Shown piece after piece: positions 8,398 to 16,124 of a stretch of 64,000 nt of DNA (position 1 is its first letter; the number at the start of each line of letters is the position of its first letter). The stretch covers positions 62,001 to 126,000 of the forward strand of contig DATKVC010000017.1 in NCBI GenBank assembly GCA_035530275.1, read 5' to 3'. The notes beneath the pieces were generated by a model. It made no database searches, was not told the origin of the DNA, and saw only the letters and a program-made list of their open reading frames with translations. The position numbers and the translations under genes were made by a program. The DNA comes from CAIJMU01 sp035530275. GTDB taxonomy: Bacteria; Spirochaetota; Spirochaetia; Treponematales; Rectinemataceae.

Positions 8398-8427
8398 TCG
8401 CCAAGGGCGACTCCTCCGGGCTATAGT
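8398..8427 (+). promoter_or_regulatory. Sigma-70 promoter, predicted leaderless start for the gene at 8436
   Basis: TCGCCA (8398-8403) and TATAGT (8422-8427) are separated by 18 nt. The -10 ends only 8 nt before ATG 8436 and no SD sequence is present, so transcription should start at or within 1-2 nt of the start codon. Confidence 0.55.
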
Positions 8428-8435
8428 TCGATCGC

Positions 8436-9305
8436 ATGTTCAGATTCATCCGCGAGGCCCTCTGGTCGCTCAAGGGTATCCGCGTCTACGCCCTGGTCGG
8501 CGAAAGCGGCACCGGAAAGAGTTTCCGGGCCAAGCTCGTAGCCCAGAAATACGGCATCGAGATGATCATCGACGACGGACTCCTCATCCGCGGCGATTCG
8601 ATCGTCGCGGGCAAGTCGGCCAAAAAGGAGCAGGTCTACATGTCGGCGGTGAAGACCGCCCTCTTCCACGACAAGGCCCACCGCGACGAGGTCGCGCGTG
8701 CCCTCGACCGGGAGCGCTTTCGCAAGATCCTCGTCATCGGGACGAGCGAGCGCATGGCCCGCAAGATCTGCGAAAGGCTTCAGATCCCCCACCCCGGCAA
8801 GGTCATCAAGATCGAGGACATAGCCTCGAAGATGGATATCGAAAAGGCCCTGCGAACGCGCAAGGTCGAGGGCAAGCACGTGATACCCGTGCCGGCCCTC
8901 GAGATCAGGCGCAACTATCCTTCGATCTTCTACGACACCATCCGCGTCTTCCTGAGGCGCAACTTCGGCACGGCGCCGGCGCGGCCCCGCCTCTACGAGA
9001 AGTCGGTGGTGCGCCCCGAATTCGCCAAGCTCGGCCGCGTCGTCATCTCGGAGGCCGCGCTCTCGCAGATGGTCGTGCACTGCGTCGACGAATTCGACGA
9101 TTCTCTCAGGGTCCGCAAACTCAACATCCGTTCCGATTCGCAGGGGTACCGGCTCAGCGTCTATCTCGAAGTTCCCTTCGGGGCGAAGATCGCGACGAAC
9201 GCGCGCGCCCTCCAGGAATACATCATCGAGAATCTCGAGCGCTTCACGGGCATCCTCATCGAGGAAGTGTCGATCATCATCGATAGATTCTCGCCCGGTC
9301 GCTGA
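8436..9305 (+). CDS. P-loop NTP-binding protein with C-terminal Asp23-like domain
   Basis: The 289-residue protein has a Walker A motif GESGTGKS at residues 22-29, followed by a region with IIDDGLLI that may hold acidic Walker B-like residues and KILVIGTSER as another strand. The C-terminal 80 or so residues (about 200-285) read like an Asp23/Gls24 domain: an antiparallel strand pattern, then the ALQEYIIENLERFTGILIEEV helix-strand that is typical of that family. No membrane segment is visible. The combination suggests an ATP- or GTP-dependent scaffold or stress-related protein; nothing in the neighbourhood fixes the role. It diverges from the flagellar cluster and has a predicted leaderless promoter. 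Confidence 0.75.
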   Translation: MFRFIREALWSLKGIRVYALVGESGTGKSFRAKLVAQKYGIEMIIDDGLLIRGDSIVAGKSAKKEQVYMSAVKTALFHDKAHRDEVARALDRERFRKILVIGTSERMARKICERLQIPHPGKVIKIEDIASKMDIEKALRTRKVEGKHVIPVPALEIRRNYPSIFYDTIRVFLRRNFGTAPARPRLYEKSVVRPEFAKLGRVVISEAALSQMVVHCVDEFDDSLRVRKLNIRSDSQGYRLSVYLEVPFGAKIATNARALQEYIIENLERFTGILIEEVSIIIDRFSPGR

Positions 9306-9355
9306 TTTCCAGGGGCAGCTCCAGCCGTTCTTCAGCCCGGGATTCGCGTCTCCAT

Positions 9356-9384
9356 TTGACAGCGCGAATGCAAGCTTCTACTAT
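9356..9384 (+). promoter_or_regulatory. Near-consensus sigma-70 promoter
   Basis: TTGACA (9356-9361, a perfect -35) and TACTAT (9379-9384) are separated by 17 nt. The predicted start of transcription near 9391 gives a leader of about 24 nt containing GGGGGAA before ATG 9415. Confidence 0.8.
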
Positions 9385-9414
9385 TGCCTTGGAATCCGCA
9401 TCACCGGGGGAACC

Positions 9415-10830
9415 ATGAAAAAGATCCTTGGCACGCTTGCTTTCATCGCACTAGTCTCGGTCGCGATGACCGCGCAGACCGCGGCTGGGTCGACCGGCGC
9501 GGCGAACCCGACGAGCTCGCCACCGCCGAATGCCTCCGCGTCGGTCGCGCCCGCAACGGCGCCTGCCGTGACATCGACGCCGACCATGACTGCAACCGCG
9601 ACTGCTTCGCCGACGACCATTCCAGGCGCGACCTCCGCCCCGGCCGCCACTCCTCCCTCCGCGCCGGCCGCCACTCCTCTCTCCGTGCCGACGGCCGCCC
9701 CTACCGCGCCTCCCGCCCCTCAGCCGCAGGAAGGCACGCATTATCTCGTCACTTCCGCTCTCGGAAATGAGCGCGCCGCAAACCTCCTCGCCCGCCTCGA
9801 AGCCCTCTATGCCATCTACAATGGCGTCTTCCATTTCGACGACGGCAAGCTCCCCGGAAAACTCGTCGTGCGCGAATTCGCGACCAAGGCGGATTTCGAC
9901 GCATATCTGGGCAAGCTCACGGGCGAAAGCCGGAACGACTTCGTGTATGTGCATTACCTGAATCCGCTCAAGCGCGAACTTCTCGTCTTCGACAAGCCCG
10001 AGCCGGATTACGATGCAAGCCTGGCCCATCAGGCCTTCGTGCAGTTCATAAAAGCTTACATCGCGGAGCCTCCCCTCTGGATGCTCGACGGCTTCGCCGT
10101 CCTATTCGAAGACCTGAGCTTCGACCCGACCACGCTGAAACCTCAGGTCCGCGAAAACCTGGCATGGTTGCCGACGGTCAAGGCCTATATGGCGAAGAAG
10201 GGACTGATGCCTCTCGACAAATTCCTCGGCGCGAGCGCCGACGACGCGAGGGCGAATATCGATGTCTTCTATCCCGAGTCTTGGGCCTTCGTATCCTTCC
10301 TCGTCAACGACAGGGAGGGCGACTTTACGCGGCTTCTCTGGGAATCCATTGCCACCCTCGATCCCAAAGCCAACCTCGCCGACAACCAAGCCGCCATCAA
10401 TAAGCGATTGAGCGACTGGTACGGCCTGGACGCGACCCAGGCCGCCTTCGAAGCCTATATCCAGTCCAGGATGACGTACCCGGAACTCCTGAGTTCGGGC
10501 ACCGACCTCTACGCGAAAAAAGACTACGACAAGGCCGCGGCCGCCTTCGACGAGGCGGAAAGCCTCGACCCGAGCGGCTATGTCGCGCCTTACTACCTCG
10601 GCCTCATCGCCTATGAGAAGGGTGATTGGGCGGCTGCAGACTCCATGTACAGAACCGCCCTTTCGCGGGGCGCCAATCCCGCCACTACAGGTTATGCGAT
10701 CGGACTCAACGAGATAGCCAGGGGCCTCATCAAGGAGGGGGCAGCGGACTTGGCCAAGGCCGCCGCTGCGGATCCCGATCGCTACAAGGCCAAGGTTGAC
10801 GACATCCTCGCCCGCCTCGGAGCCCAGTAG
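9415..10830 (+). CDS. Exported TPR protein with degenerate peptidase-MA-like domain
   Basis: The 471-residue protein begins with a Sec signal peptide (KKILGTLAFIALVSVAMTAQ). Residues 22-105 are a Thr/Ala/Pro/Ser-rich low-complexity linker. The central domain (about 110-330) resembles the gluzincin-like peptidase MA family: the segment with AHQAFVQF near residue 204 sits where HExxH is expected, and PPLWMLDGFAVLFEDL near 220 matches the P-W-L-xEGxAxYFE element. The Glu and second His of HExxH are absent, so catalysis is unlikely. Tetratricopeptide repeats follow at about 345-420 (YAKKDYDKAAAAFDEAESLDP, APYYLGLIAYEKGDWAAA). It is probably periplasmic and may act by binding peptides or as an envelope scaffold; function is inferred only from folds. 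Confidence 0.8.
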   Translation: MKKILGTLAFIALVSVAMTAQTAAGSTGAANPTSSPPPNASASVAPATAPAVTSTPTMTATATASPTTIPGATSAPAATPPSAPAATPLSVPTAAPTAPPAPQPQEGTHYLVTSALGNERAANLLARLEALYAIYNGVFHFDDGKLPGKLVVREFATKADFDAYLGKLTGESRNDFVYVHYLNPLKRELLVFDKPEPDYDASLAHQAFVQFIKAYIAEPPLWMLDGFAVLFEDLSFDPTTLKPQVRENLAWLPTVKAYMAKKGLMPLDKFLGASADDARANIDVFYPESWAFVSFLVNDREGDFTRLLWESIATLDPKANLADNQAAINKRLSDWYGLDATQAAFEAYIQSRMTYPELLSSGTDLYAKKDYDKAAAAFDEAESLDPSGYVAPYYLGLIAYEKGDWAAADSMYRTALSRGANPATTGYAIGLNEIARGLIKEGAADLAKAAAADPDRYKAKVDDILARLGAQ

Positions 10831-10841
10831 CGTCTGTTGCG

Positions 10842-10876
10842 GAAAAACGGCAAGGCCCGCCGATCGGCGGGCCTTG
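10842..10876 (-). terminator. Rho-independent terminator of the CheY-like gene
   Basis: The stem CAAGGCCCGCC / GGCGGGCCTTG (11 bp, loop GATC, 10851-10876) is followed on the minus strand by CCG and five Ts (complement of 10843-10847). The T-run lies on the side that serves the minus-strand gene ending at 10916. The hairpin may also slow plus-strand transcription leaving the TPR gene. Confidence 0.8.
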
Positions 10877-10915
10877 TCATTGAGAGGATAGGCGGCGCAG
10901 CGAAGCCCGCCCTAG

Positions 10916-11353
10916 TTACTTCTTGATGACGGAAAGAATCCTTTCGAGAACCTTCTTGCGGTCGAGGGGTTTGACGATATAGCTCTTGGCGCCGAGGAGG
11001 AGGGACTTCTTGACGACATCCTCCTTGCCGAGGGCGCTCACCATCACCACGCAGGCGTTCTTGTCGAATTCGAGGATTTTCTCGAGAGCCGTGACACCGT
11101 CCATTTTCGGCATGGTGATGTCCATCGTGACGAGATCGATGTTGGGGCAGAGCTCCTTGTATTTCTCGAAGCCGGCGAGGCCGTCTCCCGCCGTGCCGAC
11201 GACTTCGAAGCCTTCGGAGGTGAGGATCTGACCGAGCTGCTTCGCGATGAACATCGAATCATCAACTATGAGCACCCTGTAGGGGAGACCGTCGGATTTG
11301 ACTCCGTCCGGGCGTTTTTCATTGATGTTCGGCATATCGGACTTGGCGATCAT
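10916..11353 (-). CDS. Single-domain response regulator, CheY-like
   Basis: The 145-residue protein has a 24-residue N-terminal extension and then a complete receiver domain: acidic pair D31/D32 (LIVDDSMF), phosphoacceptor D78 in VTMDITMPKMDG, the Ser of VSALG and the conserved Lys in YIVKPLD. There is no output domain, so it works by protein interaction, as CheY does at the flagellar switch. ATG 11353 is chosen; AAGGAG lies 11 nt upstream. An upstream TTG at 11362 is possible. The N-terminal extension distinguishes it from enteric CheY. Whether this or another paralogue is the main motor regulator cannot be told here. Confidence 0.9.
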   Translation of the reverse strand: MIAKSDMPNINEKRPDGVKSDGLPYRVLIVDDSMFIAKQLGQILTSEGFEVVGTAGDGLAGFEKYKELCPNIDLVTMDITMPKMDGVTALEKILEFDKNACVVMVSALGKEDVVKKSLLLGAKSYIVKPLDRKKVLERILSVIKK

Positions 11354-11421
11354 ACGCTTCAAGGCTCCTTTTCCCTGCGCGGAAATCCGGTTTGGGACCG
11401 GAAGGCCGCAATGCTCATTCG

Positions 11422-11450
11422 GTTATAATCCAAGCGATTTTGCTTTGCAA
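11422..11450 (-). promoter_or_regulatory. Sigma-70 promoter of the CheY-like gene
   Basis: On the minus strand TTGCAA (11450-11445), a 17-nt spacer and TATAAC (11427-11422) form a strong promoter. Transcription should begin near 11415, leaving a leader of about 60 nt with AAGGAG before the start. Confidence 0.75.
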
Positions 11451-11513
11451 GGCCGCGCCTGGCCCCAGCCAGGGTGCCGGCTCCCCTCTTCATGAGGACG
11501 GCGACCCGGCCAC

Positions 11514-11545
11514 TTGACGGAAATCCCGGCTCCATGCACTATACT
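11514..11545 (+). promoter_or_regulatory. Possible promoter of the 29-residue basic protein
   Basis: TTGACG (11514-11519) and TATACT (11540-11545) are each good hexamers, but the 20-nt spacing is longer than normal. A start near 11552 would give a leader of about 58 nt to GTG 11610. Confidence 0.3.
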
Positions 11546-11609
11546 CCGACAGTCGAGACGAGGTCGCGCCTCGTCGATATCGGGATCGCCGCGCCAAGGA
11601 GTAGCCAAA

Positions 11610-11699
11610 GTGCCCTGCGGACGTAAAAGAAAGCTCAAGAAGATAGCGACGCACAAGCGCAAGAAGAAGAAGAGAAAGAACAGGCACAAGACCAGATAA
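11610..11699 (+). CDS. 29-residue basic protein, mS38/bS22-like (AURKAIP1/COX24 domain)
   Basis: GTG 11610 follows AAGGAG at 11596-11601 with ideal 8-nt spacing, and the frame ends with TAA at 11697-11699. The peptide begins VPCGRKRKLKKIATHKRKK and is almost entirely Lys/Arg/His. This composition and the K-R-K-x-K-K...H-K-R-K-K pattern match the AURKAIP1/COX24 C-terminal domain of mitochondrial ribosomal protein mS38, whose short bacterial relatives (bS22 of mycobacteria) are small-subunit ribosomal proteins. It is therefore a likely ribosomal accessory peptide. A strong terminator follows at 11745, so it is probably transcribed alone. Its small size makes it easy to miss. Confidence 0.75.
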   Translation: MPCGRKRKLKKIATHKRKKKKRKNRHKTR

Positions 11700-11744
11700 C
11701 GCGCCGCGATCTTCGCCGCGGTCCCCGTACGCGGGGATCGCGAT

Positions 11745-11780
11745 GAAAGGGCCGCCTCCATTCGGGGCGGCCCTTTCGCA
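11745..11780 (+). terminator. Rho-independent terminator after the small basic protein
   Basis: The perfect 12-bp stem GAAAGGGCCGCC (11745-11756) / GGCGGCCCTTTC (11766-11777) has a 9-nt loop and is followed by GCATTATTT. A second short G/C hairpin precedes it at about 11720-11737. Confidence 0.75.
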
Positions 11781-11839
11781 TTATTTCGGGCACTCATGCC
11801 GAATGTCGCTGCCTGTCCGACCTTGGCTCCGAACGCGAC

Positions 11840-11868
11840 TTGCCCGATGTCGGCCGCGGCACTACTAT
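11840..11868 (+). promoter_or_regulatory. Sigma-70 promoter, predicted leaderless start for the gene at 11878
   Basis: TTGCCC (11840-11845), a 17-nt spacer and TACTAT (11863-11868) form a good promoter. The -10 ends 9 nt before ATG 11878 and there is no SD, so the mRNA should begin within a few bases of the start codon. Confidence 0.7.
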
Positions 11869-11877
11869 TGATGCGCG

Positions 11878-13782
11878 ATGCCTAAAGATATAGATGTTCA
11901 TCAGATAGTGCGGGCCTTCGCCTCGCGCAACAACCTCACGGAAGTCGAATACCGGCCCTTCGCCCTCGCCATGTCTCGACAGGCCAAACAAGGCGACCAG
12001 GCCAATCCGGTCCTTCGCGATCTTTCCATCAATCCGGATACCATCCTTGTCCCGCGCCTCCTCAAGCTTGCGAAGGATCGCAGCCTTTCGCTCGAAATGG
12101 TCGGCAGCGAAATAGGCAAGATCGTCCTTCCCGAACATTACGCGGGAGTCTTCCTCCAGGAATACACTCGCATGGACGAGAGTTCCGACGTTCCATTTCC
12201 CGACGAAGACAGCATGAAGACCATCGTGCCCTCCGAATGGATCCAGGCGATCTCCCTCGAAAGCGATCTTGCCATCATCGCGGATCTTGGCGAAGACAGG
12301 CCCGTGCCCCTTTATAGGATCATCTTTCCGGAGGGCCTCAAGCCCATAGTCATTCCCTCGTCCTTCGTTCCCGCCAAGCTCATCGAATATGCCGTGCTCA
12401 AGGTGCGCCATTACCTCAGGAGGGGAGGGAACAAGGAGTTCCTCTACAACAAACTCCTCTATGCCTTCGCATCGAAGGAGCAGATCCTCAAGGACGCGTT
12501 TTCACTCGTCCTGACCCGTCCCTACGAGGCGATCGAGGAGTTGCGAAAATCGTCGAGCGATTTCACCTTCAGCTTCTGGGCCTACCTCTCGAGCCATTTG
12601 AAGAAGGATCTGGACAAGAAAACCGATAAGACGCCCGAGGATCTTTCGATCTACCAGGCCAGCGTGACCTGCGAAATTTTCGCCAATTATTACAAGGGAA
12701 AGGCCAAACGGATAGTCGACCTCGATCTGGCCTACAAGGCCTTGGCCGTCGCGATTCGCAAACCACCCTTCCACTTCAGTCTGGAGGAGGTCAGTCTCTT
12801 CAAGGACGGGAAGGGCGCTCCCCTTCTCGGAAAGTACACGAAAGAGGAACTCGAGGCATGGCTTCGGGACGCCACGACGACGGCGAAGCCGGGCCTCCTG
12901 CCCGAGTTGTTCATCGTCGTTACGGTGAGCGGTCGACGCTCCTATGTCGCCAAGGATAGGATGCTCCCCCTGGCGATGCGCCTCGTCGGCGAAGCCCGAG
13001 CGGAATTGCGGAGCAGGATCCTCGAGGAATGGCGTCGCAAGCTGGAGGAATTCTCCTCCCTGCCGGCAATGGAGGACGACAAGGCCTGGCGTCGGGAACT
13101 CGGCATTCGGCTCGAGGAGCGCTTCCCCCTCCTCGACGCTCTTCTCAAGGATCGGCTGCTCCCCCTCATTCACGACGAGCTCGCCTCGAAGGGCGAGGCT
13201 CCCGCCGAACTGGAACGTTTCTTCTATCGCGGCGACCTCGTTCCAATCGATGAGCTCCTCGAACTTCCCCGAAAGACCATGGTCTCCGATGCCAGGATGC
13301 TCCTGCCATTCTGGTACTCGGTCCCCATCCTCGCCGCCTTGGCGCGGCTTTTCTATAGGAAGCCAAAGACGAAGAAAAAGACCGCCAAGGTGGCCGTCAT
13401 AGAGAAGGTCGAAGAGACCCCCGGCCGCGGCGCGTCTCCCCGCGACCGCAAAAAGGAATTTGCCGCTGCGGCCGCCAAGGTCGAGCGCAGCCTCCTGCCT
13501 GCGGGCATGACTGTCGACGAATATCTCCGGGAGCTCGAGGGGCGCTGGAATACGATGCTCAATCCCGAGGCCAAGGCCAATCTCACCGAGGACGTCAACA
13601 GCCTCGTTCGCGACTATCTCCGCGGCATTCTTCGTTCGATGAAGGCCGAGACCTTTACGCTCGAGCGCGTTAAGGGCCTGGCGGCAACCTTGGCGGGAAC
13701 GCCGACCCTCCTCAAGATCAAGAACCACAGTGCCTTGGAGCTCTATATTCAGCTCTACATGGCGAGGACCCTGCAGCGATAG
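11878..13782 (+). CDS. Large soluble protein of unknown function, probably spirochaete-specific
   Basis: The 634-residue protein shows no signal peptide and no family motif I can recognise. The first 330 residues are mixed alpha/beta with regularly charged helices (LLKLAKDRSLSLEMVG, KLIEYAVLKVRHYLRR). There is a basic linker rich in Lys and Arg around residues 495-530 (KPKTKKKTAKVAV), which follows a short hydrophobic stretch near 480-495 (LPFWYSVPILAALARLFY) that may touch the membrane. The C-terminal 100 residues are helical. Codon use matches its neighbours, so it is not recently acquired. It is flanked by its own promoter and terminator (13794) and is therefore monocistronic. No function is assigned. 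Confidence 0.8.
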   Translation: MPKDIDVHQIVRAFASRNNLTEVEYRPFALAMSRQAKQGDQANPVLRDLSINPDTILVPRLLKLAKDRSLSLEMVGSEIGKIVLPEHYAGVFLQEYTRMDESSDVPFPDEDSMKTIVPSEWIQAISLESDLAIIADLGEDRPVPLYRIIFPEGLKPIVIPSSFVPAKLIEYAVLKVRHYLRRGGNKEFLYNKLLYAFASKEQILKDAFSLVLTRPYEAIEELRKSSSDFTFSFWAYLSSHLKKDLDKKTDKTPEDLSIYQASVTCEIFANYYKGKAKRIVDLDLAYKALAVAIRKPPFHFSLEEVSLFKDGKGAPLLGKYTKEELEAWLRDATTTAKPGLLPELFIVVTVSGRRSYVAKDRMLPLAMRLVGEARAELRSRILEEWRRKLEEFSSLPAMEDDKAWRRELGIRLEERFPLLDALLKDRLLPLIHDELASKGEAPAELERFFYRGDLVPIDELLELPRKTMVSDARMLLPFWYSVPILAALARLFYRKPKTKKKTAKVAVIEKVEETPGRGASPRDRKKEFAAAAAKVERSLLPAGMTVDEYLRELEGRWNTMLNPEAKANLTEDVNSLVRDYLRGILRSMKAETFTLERVKGLAATLAGTPTLLKIKNHSALELYIQLYMARTLQR

Positions 13783-13793
13783 CGTTTCATCTA

Positions 13794-13822
13794 TTGAAAG
13801 ACACTTTCAAATTTTGATTTTT
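13794..13822 (+). terminator. Rho-independent terminator
   Basis: Stem TTGAAAG (13794-13800), loop ACA, stem CTTTCAA (13804-13810), then the T-rich tract ATTTTGATTTTT. It lies 11 nt after the stop of the 634-residue protein. Confidence 0.75.
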
Positions 13823-13827
13823 CCTCC

Positions 13828-13862
13828 TTGTCAGAGCCCAGGCAGCTGGTATAATTAACCAG
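13828..13862 (+). promoter_or_regulatory. Promoter with operator-like palindrome for the buk-ptb-vor operon
   Basis: TTGTCA (13828-13833), a 16-nt spacer and a perfect TATAAT (13850-13855) form a strong promoter. The -10 sits inside an inverted repeat, CTGGT (13846-13850) and ACCAG (13858-13862), centred on the hexamer. Such a palindrome over the -10 is a typical repressor site. The leader to GTG 13908 is about 45 nt. Confidence 0.75.
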
Positions 13863-13907
13863 AGAGGGGATAGCGGAAGAAGCCTTCCGCCTCCTCCTGG
13901 AGACTTC

Positions 13908-14978
13908 GTGCCGACCACCGTCCTCGTCATTAACCCTGGTTCGACCTCGACCAAGATCGCCGTCTACGAGAACGGCGAGGAACTCTTCAGCGAAAACGTT
14001 ATCCACGGTACCGAGGAAATAGCGGCCTTCGGCAACATTTCGTCGCAGCACGAATTCAGGGAACATCATATCCGGTCAGTGCTCGAGAGGCGGGGCTTTT
14101 CCCTCGTCCGTCTCGCGGCGGTGATAGGTCGCGGCGGCATGCTCAGGCCAATACCGAGCGGCGTGTACCGCATCGGCGAGGCGATGAAGGAAGACCTCCT
14201 TACCGCGCGCTACGGCGAACATGCCTCGAACCTCGGTGCCCTCATCGCCGACGATTTCGGCCGCGAGTTGGGCATTCCGGCCTTTATCGCCGACCCCGTC
14301 ATCGTCGACGAACTCAATGACGTCGCCCGCGTCAGCGGAAACAAGTTGTTTCGCCGCAAGAGCATCTTTCACGCATTGAACCAAAAAGCTGTCGCCCGCC
14401 GCTGGTGCCGCGAGCATGATCGAGCCTATGAGAGTTCCACCCTCATCGTCGCCCACATGGGCGGCGGGGTTACGGTCGGCCTTCATCGGAACGGGCGCGT
14501 CGTCGATGTCAACAATGGACTGGACGGGGAGGGGCCTTTTTCACCCGAGCGCTCCGGAACCCTCCCCGCGGGGGACCTCGTCAAATTGTGCTTTTCCGGG
14601 AGATACACCGAGGCGGAAATCAAGAAACTGCTCACCGGAAAGGGCGGCATGGTTTCCCTCATGGGAACGAACGACCTTCGCATCATCGAAGAGGCGGCAA
14701 GGATCGGCGATCCAGAGGCGAGTCTCTACCTCCGGGCCTTCGTCTACAACGTGGCCAAGTCCATAGGCGCCCTCGCCGCGGCGGCGAGCGGCAAGGTCGA
14801 TGCCATCATCTTGACCGGCGGGGTTGCCTTCAGTCAGTCTATCGTGACACTTTTACAAAATATGTGCGAATATATCGCCTCAATCGTGGTGTATCCGGGG
14901 GAGGGCGAATTGGAAGCCCTGGCCCTGGCTGCGACCCGCGCCGTCAAAGGCGAGTGCGAGGTCAGGGAGTATCGATGA
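13908..14978 (+). CDS. buk: Butyrate (branched-chain acid) kinase
   Basis: This 356-residue ASKHA-fold kinase converts acyl phosphate plus ADP to the free acid plus ATP. The GTG start is set by GGAG 5 nt upstream. The N-terminal phosphate-binding motif NPGSTSTKIAVYENGEEL, the AHMGGGVTVGLHRNG loop, the DGEGPFSPERSG signature and IILTGGVAFS are all typical of butyrate kinases rather than acetate kinases. It overlaps ptb by 4 nt (ATGA) and heads an operon with a 2-oxoacid:ferredoxin oxidoreductase. The context suggests isobutyryl-, isovaleryl- or 2-methylbutyryl-phosphate as substrates. Confidence 0.95.
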   Translation: MPTTVLVINPGSTSTKIAVYENGEELFSENVIHGTEEIAAFGNISSQHEFREHHIRSVLERRGFSLVRLAAVIGRGGMLRPIPSGVYRIGEAMKEDLLTARYGEHASNLGALIADDFGRELGIPAFIADPVIVDELNDVARVSGNKLFRRKSIFHALNQKAVARRWCREHDRAYESSTLIVAHMGGGVTVGLHRNGRVVDVNNGLDGEGPFSPERSGTLPAGDLVKLCFSGRYTEAEIKKLLTGKGGMVSLMGTNDLRIIEEAARIGDPEASLYLRAFVYNVAKSIGALAAAASGKVDAIILTGGVAFSQSIVTLLQNMCEYIASIVVYPGEGELEALALAATRAVKGECEVREYR

Positions 14979-15871
14979 AGAGCATCGAAGAGCTGATCGC
15001 GGCGGCCAAGGCCAAGGGCAGGCGCCGCGTGGTAGTTGCCGCCGCCCAGGAGCATTCGGTCCTCGAGGCTGTGTACGCGGCCTGGAAAGAGGGCCTCGCC
15101 GAGCCCATCCTCGTGGGGGACCTGGCCGCAATCGACGCGATAGCGGCCGAACTCGGCATCGACCTCGGAGCCTTCGAGAGGCATCAGGCTCCCGATTTCG
15201 CCAAGGCGGCGGCCAAGGCAGTAGAGATCGTCCGCAGCGGGGGCGGCGACGTCCTCATGAAGGGACTCCTCGACACCTCCATACTTTTGAAAGCCGTGCT
15301 CAACAAGGAAAGCGGTATCAACGCCGGTCGCCTCACGAGCCATGTCGCGGTCCTCGAATCCCCTCACTATCACAAGCTCTTCATCGTCACCGACGCCGCC
15401 ATCAACATCGCCCCCGACCTGGACGGCAAGATCGACATCATCGCCAACGCCGTCGCGGCGGCCAAGGCCATCGGCGTCGCGAGACCTAAGGTCGCCCTTC
15501 TCACCGCCGTCGAAAAGGTCAACCACGCGAAGATGCCCTGCACGGTCGACGCGGCCATCCTTTCGACCATGAACCGCCGCGGGCAGATCAAGGACTGCCT
15601 CGTCGACGGGCCTCTGGCCCTCGACAACGCGATCAGCGCCGAGAGCGCACGCATCAAGAAGATAGACTCGCCCGTAGCCGGCGACGCCGACATCCTCGTC
15701 GCCCCCGATATCGAGGCGGGGAACATCCTCTACAAGGCCCTCATGGACCTCGGGGGCGCAAAGGGCGCCGCCGTGGTCATGGGCGCCGCCAAACCCATCG
15801 TACTGACAAGCCGCGCCGATCCCGCGGAAACCAAGCTCGCGTCCATCGCCCTCGCGGCCCTGGCCAGCTGA
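14975..15871 (+). CDS. ptb: Phosphate butyryltransferase (phosphate acyltransferase)
   Basis: The 298-residue enzyme exchanges CoA for phosphate on butyryl- or branched acyl-CoA, producing the acyl phosphate used by Buk. It shows the family features: VVVAAAQEHSVLEAV at the N-terminus, GDVLMKGLLDTSILLKAVLN around residue 90-105 and ADILVAPDIEAGNILYKAL near 245. The ATG overlaps the buk stop as ATGA, so translation is coupled. Gene order buk-ptb followed by oxidoreductase subunits points to a complete route from 2-oxoacid to acid with substrate-level phosphorylation. Confidence 0.95.
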   Translation: MKSIEELIAAAKAKGRRRVVVAAAQEHSVLEAVYAAWKEGLAEPILVGDLAAIDAIAAELGIDLGAFERHQAPDFAKAAAKAVEIVRSGGGDVLMKGLLDTSILLKAVLNKESGINAGRLTSHVAVLESPHYHKLFIVTDAAINIAPDLDGKIDIIANAVAAAKAIGVARPKVALLTAVEKVNHAKMPCTVDAAILSTMNRRGQIKDCLVDGPLALDNAISAESARIKKIDSPVAGDADILVAPDIEAGNILYKALMDLGGAKGAAVVMGAAKPIVLTSRADPAETKLASIALAALAS

Positions 15872-15890
15872 TCTGAAAAGGAGAAGGCCC

Positions 15891-16124
15891 ATGGCATTCA
15901 AGGGAAGAGTCGAGATCGACCGGGAGCGCTGCAAGGGGTGCCTCCTTTGCATTCGAGCCTGCCCGACCAAGGTGCTCGCCGTCGCCGGCGAAGCCAATTC
16001 CTGGGGATATTACCCGGCCGAGGAAGTCGCGCAGGACAAGTGCATCGCCTGCGGCAACTGCTTCGCCGTCTGCCCCGACGTGGCGATAACGGTCTACCGG
16101 ATCGATGGAGGAAGCAATGCCTGA
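15891..16124 (+). CDS. vorD: 2-oxoacid:ferredoxin oxidoreductase delta subunit (2[4Fe-4S] ferredoxin)
   Basis: The 77-residue protein has two CxxCxxCxxxCP clusters (CKGCLLCIRACP and CIACGNCFAVCP), each binding a [4Fe-4S] centre. It passes electrons from the thiamine-dependent core to external ferredoxin. AAGGAG precedes the ATG by 8 nt. Its stop overlaps the start of the next subunit gene by 8 nt. The subunit type (Vor versus Kor) is inferred from the operon. Confidence 0.92.
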   Translation: MAFKGRVEIDRERCKGCLLCIRACPTKVLAVAGEANSWGYYPAEEVAQDKCIACGNCFAVCPDVAITVYRIDGGSNA

